Assembly: GCA_019358875.1 (NCBI GenBank) | Contig: JAHHIF010000001.1 | Location: 186,001 to 250,000 of the forward strand | Direction: 5' to 3' | Source of the DNA: Symplocastrum torsivum CPER-KK1 | Lineage (GTDB): Bacteria > Cyanobacteriota > Cyanobacteriia > Cyanobacteriales > Coleofasciculaceae | Length of the DNA: 64,000 nt | Shown: positions 17,891 to 26,905 of the stretch, piece by piece | Layout of the letters: each line of letters starts with the position of its first letter | How positions within the stretch are numbered: the first letter of the stretch is position 1 | The notes under the pieces: generated by a model | Told to the model about the DNA's origin: nothing | The model's input: the letters and a program-made list of their open reading frames with translations, nothing else | Databases searched by the model: none | Position numbers and translations under genes: made by a program

Positions 17891-18529
17891 ATGAGTAGAA
17901 GCCGCGAACCCTTTGCCAGCTTGATGCTCTACCGCGCTTTTAAGTGGTCAATCGTCAGTCCAGTTCTTCATGGTTACCTGCGGGGTCGGGTTTATGGTAC
18001 CGAAAATGTACCTCAGGAGGGGCCACTAGTGGTAGTGAGTAACCATGCTAGTGACTTTGACCCACCGATTTTGTCTTGTTCTATGCGGCGTCCAGTTGCC
18101 TTCATGGCAAAGGAAGAATTGTTTCGTATCCCCTTGTTGAAGCAGGGAATCGAGTTGTATGGTGCTTACCCAGTAAAACGGGGTGCAGCAGATCGAAGTG
18201 CGATTCGTGCAGCCCTCAAGTGTCTAGAAGAGGGATGGGCGGTTGGTCTGTATTTGGGAGGAACACGAACTCCTGATGCCCGAATTACAGAACCGAAGCA
18301 AGGTGCTGCTTGGATTGCGGCAAAAGCGAAAGTTCCAATCCTGCCAGTCAGTCTATGGGGTACTGAGGCAATTTTCAAAAAAGGCTCAGCAATACCGCGA
18401 CCTGTACCTGTCACTGTGCGGATTGGTCAGGTGATTGACCCTCCTGCTTCGACAAAGCGGGAAGAATTGGAAGCCCTAACACAACACTGTGCAGAGGCAA
18501 TTCATGCCTTACATGATTTTGGGCGGTAA
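17891..18529 (+). CDS. plsC: 1-acyl-sn-glycerol-3-phosphate acyltransferase
   Basis: Adds the second acyl chain to lysophosphatidic acid to give phosphatidic acid at the membrane. The catalytic motif NHASDFD (NHx4D) is present, with the second block around FMAKEELFRIP, the GGTRTPDARI block (usually EGTR; the Glu is Gly here) and the final PILPVSLWGTE. The length of 212 residues is normal. It is preceded by a heptamer repeat and probably co-transcribed with fabD. The Glu to Gly change in the third block affects glycerol-phosphate binding in some homologues, so substrate preference may differ. Confidence 0.9.
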   Translation: MSRSREPFASLMLYRAFKWSIVSPVLHGYLRGRVYGTENVPQEGPLVVVSNHASDFDPPILSCSMRRPVAFMAKEELFRIPLLKQGIELYGAYPVKRGAADRSAIRAALKCLEEGWAVGLYLGGTRTPDARITEPKQGAAWIAAKAKVPILPVSLWGTEAIFKKGSAIPRPVPVTVRIGQVIDPPASTKREELEALTQHCAEAIHALHDFGR

Positions 18530-18568
18530 ATTTAGTTCAGGATGAAATAGAACTATCCTGGATAAACG

Positions 18569-19618
18569 ATGAATGAGCCGTCTACAAAAACGATTTTGGA
18601 GCGACTGAACAACTCTGTGTTAGTCCGCTTCTTGCTACTGTGTGCCTCTGGCTGGGCTTTTGTACAGGTTTTAGATTATTTTCAAACCGTTATTGTTATT
18701 TTCACTACCGCCGCCCTAGTTGCATTTTTGCTCAGCTATCCGGTGCGATCGCTTCATCGCTTTCTTCCTCACGGTGTAGCCGCTACCTTGGTTTTTTTTG
18801 TTGGAATGTCAATTATTGGGGGTCTTACAGTTACGGTCGGTCTAACGGTTCTGTCACAAGGGCAACAGTTAATTACAAGTTTGACTGAGTTTTTTAATTC
18901 TATGGTTCCAGTAGTGGAGCGATTAGAAACGATTCTGAGAGAACGGAATATTCAGGTAGATTTAAGGGCAATTGAAGAGGGTGTTCGAGGTGAACTTTTA
19001 AATGGGCTTGGGTTAGGTATTGGTTATAGTTTGGCAACTATACAGATATTCCTTTCTAATTTATTAAACTTCATTTTAATTGCAGTTATTACATTTTTCA
19101 TGCTTTTAGATGGAGAAAGGCTATGGGTCTTTATCCTTAAAATTGTTCCTAAGCATTTACGCGGTAGATTTACCACTATAACTAAGCGTATTTTTTTAGG
19201 GTTTTTCCAAGGTCAGATTATCCTAACGTTGTTTCTGACAACTACTACCTTTATTGTCTTTTTAGTATTACAGGTGCCTTTTCCTTTGCTTTTGGCAGTA
19301 ATTGCTGGATTGTTTGACATTATCCCCGGTATTGGAGCAACCTTGGGAGTGGGTATAATATTTATTATTTTGTTATCTCAACAAGTTTGGTTGGCTTTAA
19401 AAGTATTAGGGGCTTGTATTATTCTTCAGCAGATACAAGATAATTTAATTGCTCCCAGGGTTCTTCAAAATTCGCTGAATCTTAATCCCGTAGTGATATT
19501 TTTTGCCTTACTAGTTGGTGCAAGGGTTGCTGGATTATTGGGAATTTTTATCGCAATACCAGTTGCGGGAGTGCTTGTCAGCTTATTAGAAATTGATGAA
19601 ATGAAAGGAGAAGTGTAG
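18569..19618 (+). CDS. AI-2E family transporter (PerM/YdgG type)
   Basis: 349 residues with about seven to eight hydrophobic segments and the central soluble stretch that typifies the family. GLFDIIPGIGATLGVG and LIAPRVLQNSLNLNPVVIFFALLVGARVAGLLGIFIAIP are the conserved C-terminal motifs. Members export autoinducer-2-like molecules or act as sodium-proton antiporters; the substrate cannot be told here. It follows plsC by about 40 bases, so it may share its transcript. Confidence 0.92.
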   Translation: MNEPSTKTILERLNNSVLVRFLLLCASGWAFVQVLDYFQTVIVIFTTAALVAFLLSYPVRSLHRFLPHGVAATLVFFVGMSIIGGLTVTVGLTVLSQGQQLITSLTEFFNSMVPVVERLETILRERNIQVDLRAIEEGVRGELLNGLGLGIGYSLATIQIFLSNLLNFILIAVITFFMLLDGERLWVFILKIVPKHLRGRFTTITKRIFLGFFQGQIILTLFLTTTTFIVFLVLQVPFPLLLAVIAGLFDIIPGIGATLGVGIIFIILLSQQVWLALKVLGACIILQQIQDNLIAPRVLQNSLNLNPVVIFFALLVGARVAGLLGIFIAIPVAGVLVSLLEIDEMKGEV

Positions 19619-19695
19619 GGGTTTTGCTAAATCAGTTTCATTGCTGCCCTCAAATCTCAGTAAAATAAGCCGTAATTGAAGCAAAATTTTTACCG

Positions 19696-19989
19696 ATGCA
19701 GGATTTTAGAGCAGAATTAGCAGAAAGCTTGGATGAAGCCGAATGGGACTGGCTGATGCCCCATGCCAAGCGTGATGTAGTTTTAGTGGTTCATCAGGAA
19801 TTAGATTTGCTTGATGTTGGGGTTGCGATCGCATCTGATGATGTCCTTTCGGTACAACATTGGATTAACACCCAGCAGCTTCACAAGCCTTTCCCTGACC
19901 AACTCGCGGATTGGAACAATGACCAAACCAAACGCTTCCAAGCCCTGATTGTACAACCCTATGTCTTAGTACAAGAATCAGCCGCCTAG
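19696..19989 (+). CDS. DUF2288 family protein
   Basis: A 97-residue soluble protein matching the small DUF2288 family: LAESLDEAEWDWLMPHAKRDVVLVV, then DVGVAIASDD and WINTQQLHKP. The domain covers the whole protein. No activity is known. It lies between the permease and the first PhyH gene, with about 50 bases to the latter. Confidence 0.88.
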   Translation: MQDFRAELAESLDEAEWDWLMPHAKRDVVLVVHQELDLLDVGVAIASDDVLSVQHWINTQQLHKPFPDQLADWNNDQTKRFQALIVQPYVLVQESAA

Positions 19990-20042
19990 GGACGCTATGA
20001 ATCTCGCGTATCGTAAAAGCATTGTGACAATGGAGGCAGACA

Positions 20043-20774
20043 GTGAATGAGCTTGAACGCTACCTGTTTGATCTGCAAGGGTTCATTGTCATAGAAAATG
20101 CCCTAACCACTGAACAGATCAAAGCCCTGAACAAGCTTCTCGATCAACAAATTGCGAAGGTAGATGAGCCAGGGAAGCTGAACTTTCGCTTCGATGGCTT
20201 GCTACCGCTTGGTGACGCTTTTCACACCTTAATTGACAATCCCTGCATTACTCCCTATCTCATTGCTCTACTGGGTGCAGAATTTCGTCTAGATCACGAC
20301 TACGTTCACATTATTCGCCAAGGCAAAGGTCCCATTGGCACTCACCTGCATGGGGGTGCGACTCCCTATGACCCCTGTCAGTACTACACCTATAAAAATG
20401 GACGGATGTACAACGGCTTGTGTGCAGTTGCCTATAACCTGACGGACGTAAATCTTGGGGAAGGCGGGTTTGGCTGCATTCCTGGTAGCCACAAAAGCAA
20501 TTTGCCTTTCCCCGATCAATGGCGAGATTTAGAGCAACCTCATCCTTGTGTGCAAACATTAACAGGGAAAGCCGGAACCGCTATCCTCTTTACAGAAGCG
20601 CTCACCCACGGCACCTTACCCTGGAAAGGACAACAAGAACGCCGTACTTTGTTCTACAAATATTCGCCTCATCCCTCTGCTTGGTCACGGTACTACTACA
20701 ATCCCGATGATTATCCAGAACTGACGGAGGCTCAACGGCGCATCTTAAAAACCCCTGGTGTTTATCCCCCATAA
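20043..20774 (+). CDS. Phytanoyl-CoA dioxygenase (PhyH) family protein 1
   Basis: A 243-residue non-haem iron / 2-oxoglutarate dioxygenase homologue. The double-stranded beta helix shows THLHGG (first metal motif, with HxH/G instead of the classic HxD), EGGFGCIPGSHKS, and the distal His in LTHGTLPWKG followed by RRTLFYKY (2-oxoglutarate Arg). The start appears to be GTG at 20043. It overlaps the next PhyH gene by 17 bases in another frame, which implies translational coupling. The substrate is unknown, and the altered first motif leaves activity uncertain. Confidence 0.85.
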   Translation: MNELERYLFDLQGFIVIENALTTEQIKALNKLLDQQIAKVDEPGKLNFRFDGLLPLGDAFHTLIDNPCITPYLIALLGAEFRLDHDYVHIIRQGKGPIGTHLHGGATPYDPCQYYTYKNGRMYNGLCAVAYNLTDVNLGEGGFGCIPGSHKSNLPFPDQWRDLEQPHPCVQTLTGKAGTAILFTEALTHGTLPWKGQQERRTLFYKYSPHPSAWSRYYYNPDDYPELTEAQRRILKTPGVYPP

Positions 20775-21672
20775 TCCCTTGTTACGTTCTAACGGTTACG
20801 AACTGGATTGCCATCCTGAGGCGTTTGGTTATCTCAAAGATTCATCGGATTTACTTTCCTACCCAGATGAACTGCGCTTCCGGATGCAGGAGGATGGTTA
20901 TCTATATTTAAGAGGCTTACTCAACTCCCAAGACGTTTGGCAAGTGCGTCAAGAAATTGCTGTCTGTTTAGCGGCTGAGGGCTGTTTAAATCCAGATTTT
21001 CCTATTCTGGATTGCATCGCTAAGCCGGGTTTGAGAATGAACTTTCGACCCGATTTGGCAGTACAAAGTCCAACACTAAAAAAGCTGCTTTATACAGGGC
21101 GGTTGATGGAATTATTTAAAGTTTTTCTAGAAGGAAACGTTCGCCATTTGGATTACACCTGGTTAAGGGCAGTTGCACCAGGGCGTGGCACTCATGTCCA
21201 TTGCGATAGTGTCTACATGGGGCGAGGAACTGACAAACTTTATACTGTTTGGACACCTCTAGGCGATATTTCTTGGGACTTGGGAGGATTGATGATTTTA
21301 GAAAACTCCCATCGTCTAGAAACTATTAAAAACCGCTACGGGCAGATGGATGTAGATAGCTATTGTGCTACCAAAAGAACAGCTACTCTGTATGCCTCTG
21401 GTAAAAAATCGTGGAATGGCGCACTCTCTAGAAACCCAGTTTCCTTACGATCTAGATACGGAGGGCGTTGGCTAAGTACTGAGTTCAAGGTTGGGGATGT
21501 TCTCATCTTCAGTATGTTTACTATCCATGCCAGCCTGGATAATCGCTCCTCGGCTATCCGACTCTCTACAGACAGTCGTTATCAATTGGCATCAGAACCA
21601 GTAGATGAACGTTGGGTTGGAAGTAACCCGATTGGTCATTCTCTGGCTGGGAGGCGAAGTCGAATTTGCTAA
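20758..21672 (+). CDS. Phytanoyl-CoA dioxygenase (PhyH) family protein 2
   Basis: 304 residues, with the classic HCDSVY (HxD) at about residue 143, GGLMILENSH in the core, the distal His in FTIHASLDN and the 2-oxoglutarate-binding Arg in SAIRLSTDSRYQ. All iron ligands are therefore present. The start is GTG at 20758, within the end of the preceding PhyH gene, so the two are one operon. Paired PhyH enzymes in one operon suggest sequential hydroxylations or a heteromer acting on a lipid or natural product, but nothing nearby names the substrate. Confidence 0.87.
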   Translation: MFIPHNPLLRSNGYELDCHPEAFGYLKDSSDLLSYPDELRFRMQEDGYLYLRGLLNSQDVWQVRQEIAVCLAAEGCLNPDFPILDCIAKPGLRMNFRPDLAVQSPTLKKLLYTGRLMELFKVFLEGNVRHLDYTWLRAVAPGRGTHVHCDSVYMGRGTDKLYTVWTPLGDISWDLGGLMILENSHRLETIKNRYGQMDVDSYCATKRTATLYASGKKSWNGALSRNPVSLRSRYGGRWLSTEFKVGDVLIFSMFTIHASLDNRSSAIRLSTDSRYQLASEPVDERWVGSNPIGHSLAGRRSRIC

Positions 21673-21808
21673 GTCATCCCTTTCACAAGGCAGTACTGGC
21701 AAATGTAGTAAGATAAATTATTGGCTATATTTTCATAAACAATAAATAAACAGATTATCTACCAATTGGCAGCAAAATCCGATATTTATTGTCGTGCCAA
21801 CCACTGAC

Positions 21809-22741
21809 TTAACGTCGCCGCCTACGAGGCATCCCTTGCTTGGCTCTCGCCTCTTCAGTGACAGACTCAGCATGATCATCTGGGACAATTTGTGAGCCAT
21901 ATCTTCTGGCGTAAACCTGGGTAAATTCAGCACCAAAAAAGAGGATTTGAGCTGAATAGAATACCCACGCGAGGATAATCACTAAAGAACCTGCTGCACC
22001 ATAAGCTGAACCAAAACTTCCTCCTCCCAAATACCGCCCCAACACAGTTTTGCCAATGGTGAATAGTAAAGCGGTGATGACGGCTCCAATCAAAACATCA
22101 TTCCAGGTAATTTTGACATCCGGCAGGTACTTGTAAATTAGGGCAAATAACAGTGTGATTACACCAAAGGAAACGACAAAGTTGACAATTCCCCAGATGA
22201 AGTCTACGCCAGGAATTAAATGGCTCATGTAAGCGCTTAATCCAGATAAAACAGCACTCACAATCAGGGATACCATCAGTAAAAAGCCAATGCCCAGCAC
22301 CATCGAGAAGGACAAAAAGCGCTTTCTCACAAAGCCCATGACACCACCAATGCCCTTTTCTTTTTTTGGCTGCACTTCCCAAACGGTGTTAAGGGCATCT
22401 TGGAGTTCAGCAAATACCCCAGAAGCACCGAAGAGAAGAACAACAATACTAATCAAAGAGGCAATGCCACCCCCGGATTCAGGCTTGCTGGCATTCTCAA
22501 TCGCGTCCTCAATTACTTTTGCACCCTCTCTACCGACTAGTCCTTGAATTTGCCCAACAATCTCGCCCTTAGCAGCGTCTTCCCCAAAAACTGCACCTGC
22601 AACTGCGATCGCAATAATGAGTAAAGGTGCTAGTGAAAAAACCGTGTAATACGCCAAGGCAGCAGCTAAGCGTGGTGTCTTATCTTCCTGCCATTCCTGA
22701 AATGTTTCTTTAAGCAGTCCTACAATAGCTTTGGCATTCAT
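21809..22741 (-). CDS. YihY/BrkB family inner membrane protein
   Basis: 310 residues from the ATG at 22741 (MNAKAIVGLLKETFQEW). The start TPRLAAALAYYTVFSLAPLL is the hallmark of the family once called ribonuclease BN, now considered membrane proteins of unknown role. About six membrane helices follow, with GYNDV-like KITWNDVLIGAVITALLF and SLVIILAWVFYSAQILFFGAEFTQVYA. The C-terminal tail is basic (RRRRR). It is convergent with the PhyH pair and stands alone. Confidence 0.92.
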   Translation of the reverse strand: MNAKAIVGLLKETFQEWQEDKTPRLAAALAYYTVFSLAPLLIIAIAVAGAVFGEDAAKGEIVGQIQGLVGREGAKVIEDAIENASKPESGGGIASLISIVVLLFGASGVFAELQDALNTVWEVQPKKEKGIGGVMGFVRKRFLSFSMVLGIGFLLMVSLIVSAVLSGLSAYMSHLIPGVDFIWGIVNFVVSFGVITLLFALIYKYLPDVKITWNDVLIGAVITALLFTIGKTVLGRYLGGGSFGSAYGAAGSLVIILAWVFYSAQILFFGAEFTQVYARRYGSQIVPDDHAESVTEEARAKQGMPRRRRR

Positions 22742-23011
22742 AAACTCGCAACTCCGCACGAAAGCACTGCACTGGGTAGCTCTAGTTTTAAGTTTTCTTG
22801 TTTTGAATTACAACAACCTAAAGTTAGAAACCAATGTACGCATGAGTGTTGATTTTGACGCTCCTCTTACCTAGAAGAGTAGGAGCTTGCCAAAGCCATG
22901 TTTAAGGTCAAGAAAAACTACCTTCAAGTAGACATAGTAATGTGACGGCTTCCCCAAACTCAGTGCGATCGCACAGCAAGAAGACGATGAGTGTCTATTC
23001 CAAAATTTTTG

Positions 23012-23338
23012 TCACTCATCCAGATATCGACCGATTTTGTCCTGATCATCATCCCGACTATACAATTGAATGTGTCTGTACCATTGTTGGAGCCAATCAG
23101 ATAGTTGTTCGCTACCAGATTGATGTCTCTCAATCGCCGCTTGACACTCTTTATAAAATTGCACAAGTCTGACGTGATTATCGATATCTGCTGTCGTGAA
23201 GCTATAACCTTGTGCTTGGGCAACATTGACAAAGCTTTGACGATTGGGAGTTTCTAAGGCTTTAAGCTGATCTTGTAAAGCTTTATCTTGGCAAACGGCT
23301 TGCAAAAAATGGGCGACATCTTCTTGCTGGGACATCAC
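23012..23338 (-). CDS. Nif11-like domain protein
   Basis: A 108-residue protein. The first 60 residues (SQQEDVAHFLQAVCQDKALQ to AQGYSFTTADID) match the Nif11 domain, found in nitrogen-fixation associated proteins and as leader of lanthipeptide and other RiPP precursors. Here there is no Gly-Gly cleavage site, and the C-terminal half (FYKECQAAIERHQSGSEQ) is an ordinary acidic helical stretch, so a RiPP precursor is unlikely. No modifying enzyme is near. It is divergent from chlD, about 225 bases away. Confidence 0.7.
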   Translation of the reverse strand: MMSQQEDVAHFLQAVCQDKALQDQLKALETPNRQSFVNVAQAQGYSFTTADIDNHVRLVQFYKECQAAIERHQSGSEQLSDWLQQWYRHIQLYSRDDDQDKIGRYLDE

Positions 23339-23562
23339 ACAACTCGTCTATCTTTAACTATCGATCAATCAAGTGTAGTCGCAATCTACTGTGCCGGATT
23401 ACGATAAGAGCCTACTGTGACAACTATCGTTGCATTTCTAGAGGAACTGAAACAAACACATCGGCTGTGTCAAATCTAGAAATATTACTTGCAATGTTTT
23501 GGGCGTAGACACGTATTGTAGATATTGACACGCTTAAAACTGGATTAGCGAAGATTAAAACG

Positions 23563-25581
23563 ATGCCTGTGGCTATTAGTTCCTCTACTATCACTGCCTT
23601 CCCCCTCACAGCGGTTGTGGGGCAAGAAGCGATTAAACTTGCTCTGCTATTGGCAGCAATTGACCCTGGATTGGGAGGAGTTGCGATCGCAGGTCGTCGT
23701 GGTACTGCTAAATCCGTGATGGCACGCGCCCTCCACGCCTTACTACCACCGATTGAAGTCGTCAAAGATTCCATCAGTAACTGCGACCCCAACAGCCCCA
23801 ATGAGTGGGATGACCAATTACTAGCACAGCAAGTTGACCCTTCAACACTCCCCACACAAGTCATTCCTGCCCCCTTCCTTCAAATTCCGCTTGGAGTCAC
23901 AGAAGACCGACTTCTCGGTTCAGTGGATGTTGAGCAATCCGTCAAACGAGGAGAACCTGTATTTCAGCCAGGACTACTGGCACAGGCACATCGAGGTGTC
24001 CTATATATTGATGAAATTAATCTGCTCGATGACCAAATTGCCAATCAACTGCTCTCCGTTTTAACTGAGGGACGTAACCTGATTGAACGGGAAGGCATTA
24101 GCTTTCAACATCCCTGCAAACCGCTGTTGATTGCGACCTACAATCCTGAAGAAGGACCACTACGGGAACATTTGCTCGATCGCATTGCAATTACCCTGTC
24201 CGCTGACGGTGTATTAGCCTTAGACCAACGAGTACAAGCAGTAGACCAAGCCATTGACTACGCGAAATCTCCCCAAGATTTTCTAGCGCAGTACAACGAA
24301 GATACAGACTCGCTAAAAACAGAGATTGTCTTAGCGCGGGAGTGGCTTAAGGATGTTCAAATTACCCATGAGCAGATTGCCTATCTCGTGGATGAAGCGA
24401 TTCGAGGTGGTGTCCAAGGACATCGCGCTGAATTATTTGCTTTAAGAGTGGCGAAAGCCGCCGCCGCATTGGAGGGTCGTCAGAATGTCATCGCTGAAGA
24501 TTTGCGTCGTGCTGTGGAATTGGTGATTGTGCCGCGTTCAACAATTGTCCAGACACCGCCGGAAGAACCACCCCCACCTCCTCCCCCACCCCCTCAAGAT
24601 GAATCTCAACAGGAGCAAGAGGAACAGGAGGAAAAAGACGAAGAGGACAACCCCGAAGAACCAGAACAGGAACCGCCTAGCATCCCTGAAGAATTTGTTT
24701 TCGATCCAGAAGGTGTGATCCTCGACCCTACTGTTCTTTACTTTGCCCAGATGGCGCAGCGGCAAGGTAAATCAGGGAGTCGTAGCATTATCTTCTCGGA
24801 AGATCGAGGGCGCTATGTGAAGCCTATCCTGCCCAAGGGACAAGTACGCCGGATTGCTGTTGATGCCACACTTCGAGCCGCAGCCCCTTACCAAAAGGCA
24901 CGGCGCCAACGTCAGCCGGATCGGAAAGTAATTGTAGAAGCAGGTGATATTCGGGCGAAGCGATTAGCCCGAAGAGCGGGGGCTTTGGTGGTGTTTGTAG
25001 TAGATGCATCCGGTTCAATGGCGCTGAATCGGATGCAATCTGCCAAGGGGGCAGTCATGCGTCTCTTAACGGAAGCGTATCAAAACCGCGACCAAGTATC
25101 GCTGATTCCCTTCCGAGGAGAACAAGCAGAAGTCCTCTTACCCCCAACCCGTTCAATCGCTTCCGCACGTAGACGATTGGAACGAATGGCTTGCGGTGGC
25201 GGTTCCCCCTTAGCTCATGGATTAACTCAGGCTGTCCGGGTTGGGGTGAATGCCCAGATGTCTGGGGATATTGGTCAGGTGGTGATTGTGGCAATTACTG
25301 ATGGACGCGGGAATATTCCCTTAGCACGTTCTTTGGGTGAGCCGTTAGTGGAAGGGGAAAAGCCAGATATTAAAGCAGAATTGTTGGAGATTGCTAGTCG
25401 GATTCGAGCGTTAGGGATTCAACTATTAGTCATTGATACGGAAAATAAGTTCATCTCTACAGGTTTTGCTAAGGAACTTGCCAAGCACGCGGGTGGGAAG
25501 TATTATCACTTACCAAAAGCTAATGATCAAGCGATCGCAGCCATGACGAAAAATGCGATCGCTGATTTAAAATCTCGGTAG
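23563..25581 (+). CDS. chlD: Magnesium chelatase subunit D
   Basis: Part of the ChlI-ChlD-ChlH complex that inserts Mg2+ into protoporphyrin IX, the first committed step to chlorophyll. Residues 1-320 form a ChlI-like AAA+ domain ([38 protein letters not shown]). A proline run starts at about 331 and an acidic Gln/Glu stretch follows (338-370). The von Willebrand A domain at about 475-665 has the MIDAS motif DASGSMALN at about 481. The length of 672 residues is normal. chlH is encoded 25 kb away in this window; chlI is not present. An imperfect hairpin at about 25609-25652 follows the stop. Confidence 0.97.
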   Translation: MPVAISSSTITAFPLTAVVGQEAIKLALLLAAIDPGLGGVAIAGRRGTAKSVMARALHALLPPIEVVKDSISNCDPNSPNEWDDQLLAQQVDPSTLPTQVIPAPFLQIPLGVTEDRLLGSVDVEQSVKRGEPVFQPGLLAQAHRGVLYIDEINLLDDQIANQLLSVLTEGRNLIEREGISFQHPCKPLLIATYNPEEGPLREHLLDRIAITLSADGVLALDQRVQAVDQAIDYAKSPQDFLAQYNEDTDSLKTEIVLAREWLKDVQITHEQIAYLVDEAIRGGVQGHRAELFALRVAKAAAALEGRQNVIAEDLRRAVELVIVPRSTIVQTPPEEPPPPPPPPPQDESQQEQEEQEEKDEEDNPEEPEQEPPSIPEEFVFDPEGVILDPTVLYFAQMAQRQGKSGSRSIIFSEDRGRYVKPILPKGQVRRIAVDATLRAAAPYQKARRQRQPDRKVIVEAGDIRAKRLARRAGALVVFVVDASGSMALNRMQSAKGAVMRLLTEAYQNRDQVSLIPFRGEQAEVLLPPTRSIASARRRLERMACGGGSPLAHGLTQAVRVGVNAQMSGDIGQVVIVAITDGRGNIPLARSLGEPLVEGEKPDIKAELLEIASRIRALGIQLLVIDTENKFISTGFAKELAKHAGGKYYHLPKANDQAIAAMTKNAIADLKSR

Positions 25582-25717
25582 TTTTCAGTCCAGACAAGGT
25601 AGGTAAGGAAAAGGTCAAAGTAAAAATTCCCTTCACCTTGCCTTTTCCTCTTGAACCGTCAGTGAAATGCAACTTGAATGCACATTAGCCTAAGACTTTA
25701 AGGAGCGTTAGTGACTG

Positions 25718-26413
25718 ATGGAACGATTCAAAAAAATCACACACGTTATCTATGACCTTGACGGCTTACTCCTAGACACGGAACCCCTATACGCCCAGAT
25801 TGTCCAAACGATTATCAGCCGCTATGGAAAGGTTTGCGATCGCGCTATCCAAGCTAAGCTGGCTGGTAGAAATGCTTGGGATTCAGCACAGATTCTCGTT
25901 GAGAGGCTTGCCTTACCAATCACTGTCCAAGAGTATTTACAAGAAAGAGAAGAATTTTTGGATCAACTGCTTCCCCAAGCTAAACCGCTTCCGGGTGCTG
26001 TGCGTCTAACTAAACATTTCTACCATCATCAGATTCCTCAAGCTGTAGCAACCAGTTCTGCCCGTCGCACATTTAACCTCAAAACTAATCATCATCAAGA
26101 ATGGTTTGCCTTGTTTGATTGCCTAGTAGTGGGAGATGATCCTGCCCTGAAACGAGGAAAACCTGCACCCGATATCTTCTTACTCGCCGCGCACCGTCTG
26201 GGAGCAATTCCTGAGCAATGTCTCGTTTTTGAAGATGCACCTGCTGGAATGGCAGCAGCACTGGCAGCGGGAATGTCGGTGGTTGTTGTTCCTCACCCTA
26301 ATGTAGATAGACAACTGTACCAAGGCGCTCACCAGATTATCAACTCACTAACAGATTTTGACCCTGAGTTGTGGCAATTGCCATCATTTGTCGTGTTAGA
26401 GGACTACGTTTAA
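25718..26413 (+). CDS. HAD superfamily hydrolase, GS1/pseudouridine-phosphatase-like
   Basis: 231 residues. Motif I is DLDGLLLDTEP with both catalytic Asp residues; motif II Ser/Thr is in VATSSARRT; motif III Lys is in KRGKPAPDIFLLAA; motif IV is VFEDAPAG. The helical cap between I and II is of the beta-phosphoglucomutase/GS1 type, so it should dephosphorylate a small sugar- or nucleoside-phosphate. It is separated from chlD by a hairpin-like region and stands alone with its own ribosome site (AAGGAG). Confidence 0.9.
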   Translation: MERFKKITHVIYDLDGLLLDTEPLYAQIVQTIISRYGKVCDRAIQAKLAGRNAWDSAQILVERLALPITVQEYLQEREEFLDQLLPQAKPLPGAVRLTKHFYHHQIPQAVATSSARRTFNLKTNHHQEWFALFDCLVVGDDPALKRGKPAPDIFLLAAHRLGAIPEQCLVFEDAPAGMAAALAAGMSVVVVPHPNVDRQLYQGAHQIINSLTDFDPELWQLPSFVVLEDYV

Positions 26414-26500
26414 GTTTCCGATCAAAGCGAAAATTAGAGGTAGGAGCCGCTTCGGTTTTTTAACGTTCACCTGCTTAGCAAGAACTATCTTCTACAAGTC

Positions 26501-26863
26501 ATGCAGATTACCAAAAGTCTTCATTCCGCTGTTCTTGTTTCTGACTTGGAACAGGCAGAGCATTTTTATAGCAACATTTTGGGATTATCTAAGGTAGATC
26601 GAATTCTTAAATATCCTGGTGTTTGGTATCAAATAGGTGACTTTCAGCTTCACCTCATTGTTGATCCAATAGTTGCAACAAAGCTTGCTAATCCTGAAAA
26701 ATTGGGTCGTAATCCCCATGTTGCCTTAGCTGTAGAAAATCTGGATGATGCTAAAAGCCATTTAACAGCTCATGGTTGTATGGTGCAAGCCAGTGCCTCT
26801 GGTCGAGCCGCACTATTCACTCAAGACCCAGATGGTAACATCATTGAACTTACTCAGGTGTAG
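26501..26863 (+). CDS. VOC family (glyoxalase/dioxygenase fold) protein
   Basis: 120 residues forming one glyoxalase/bleomycin-resistance/dioxygenase domain of two beta-alpha-beta3 modules. HSAVLVSDLEQAEHFYSNILGL starts it and ALFTQDPDGNIIELTQV ends it. Metal ligand candidates are the His near residue 8, His55 region (FQLHLIV), and the terminal Glu in IIELTQ. The reaction cannot be deduced. It lies 43 bases before the recombinase-like gene on the same strand. Confidence 0.87.
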   Translation: MQITKSLHSAVLVSDLEQAEHFYSNILGLSKVDRILKYPGVWYQIGDFQLHLIVDPIVATKLANPEKLGRNPHVALAVENLDDAKSHLTAHGCMVQASASGRAALFTQDPDGNIIELTQV

Positions 26864-26905
26864 GTGTGTAAAGACTTGCACTTTGATAACGGCTGAAAGC
26901 GAGTA

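Noticed and set aside
23012..23338. RiPP precursor based on the Nif11-like leader
   Set aside because: No Gly-Gly cleavage site, no Cys/Ser/Thr-rich core and no modifying enzyme nearby.
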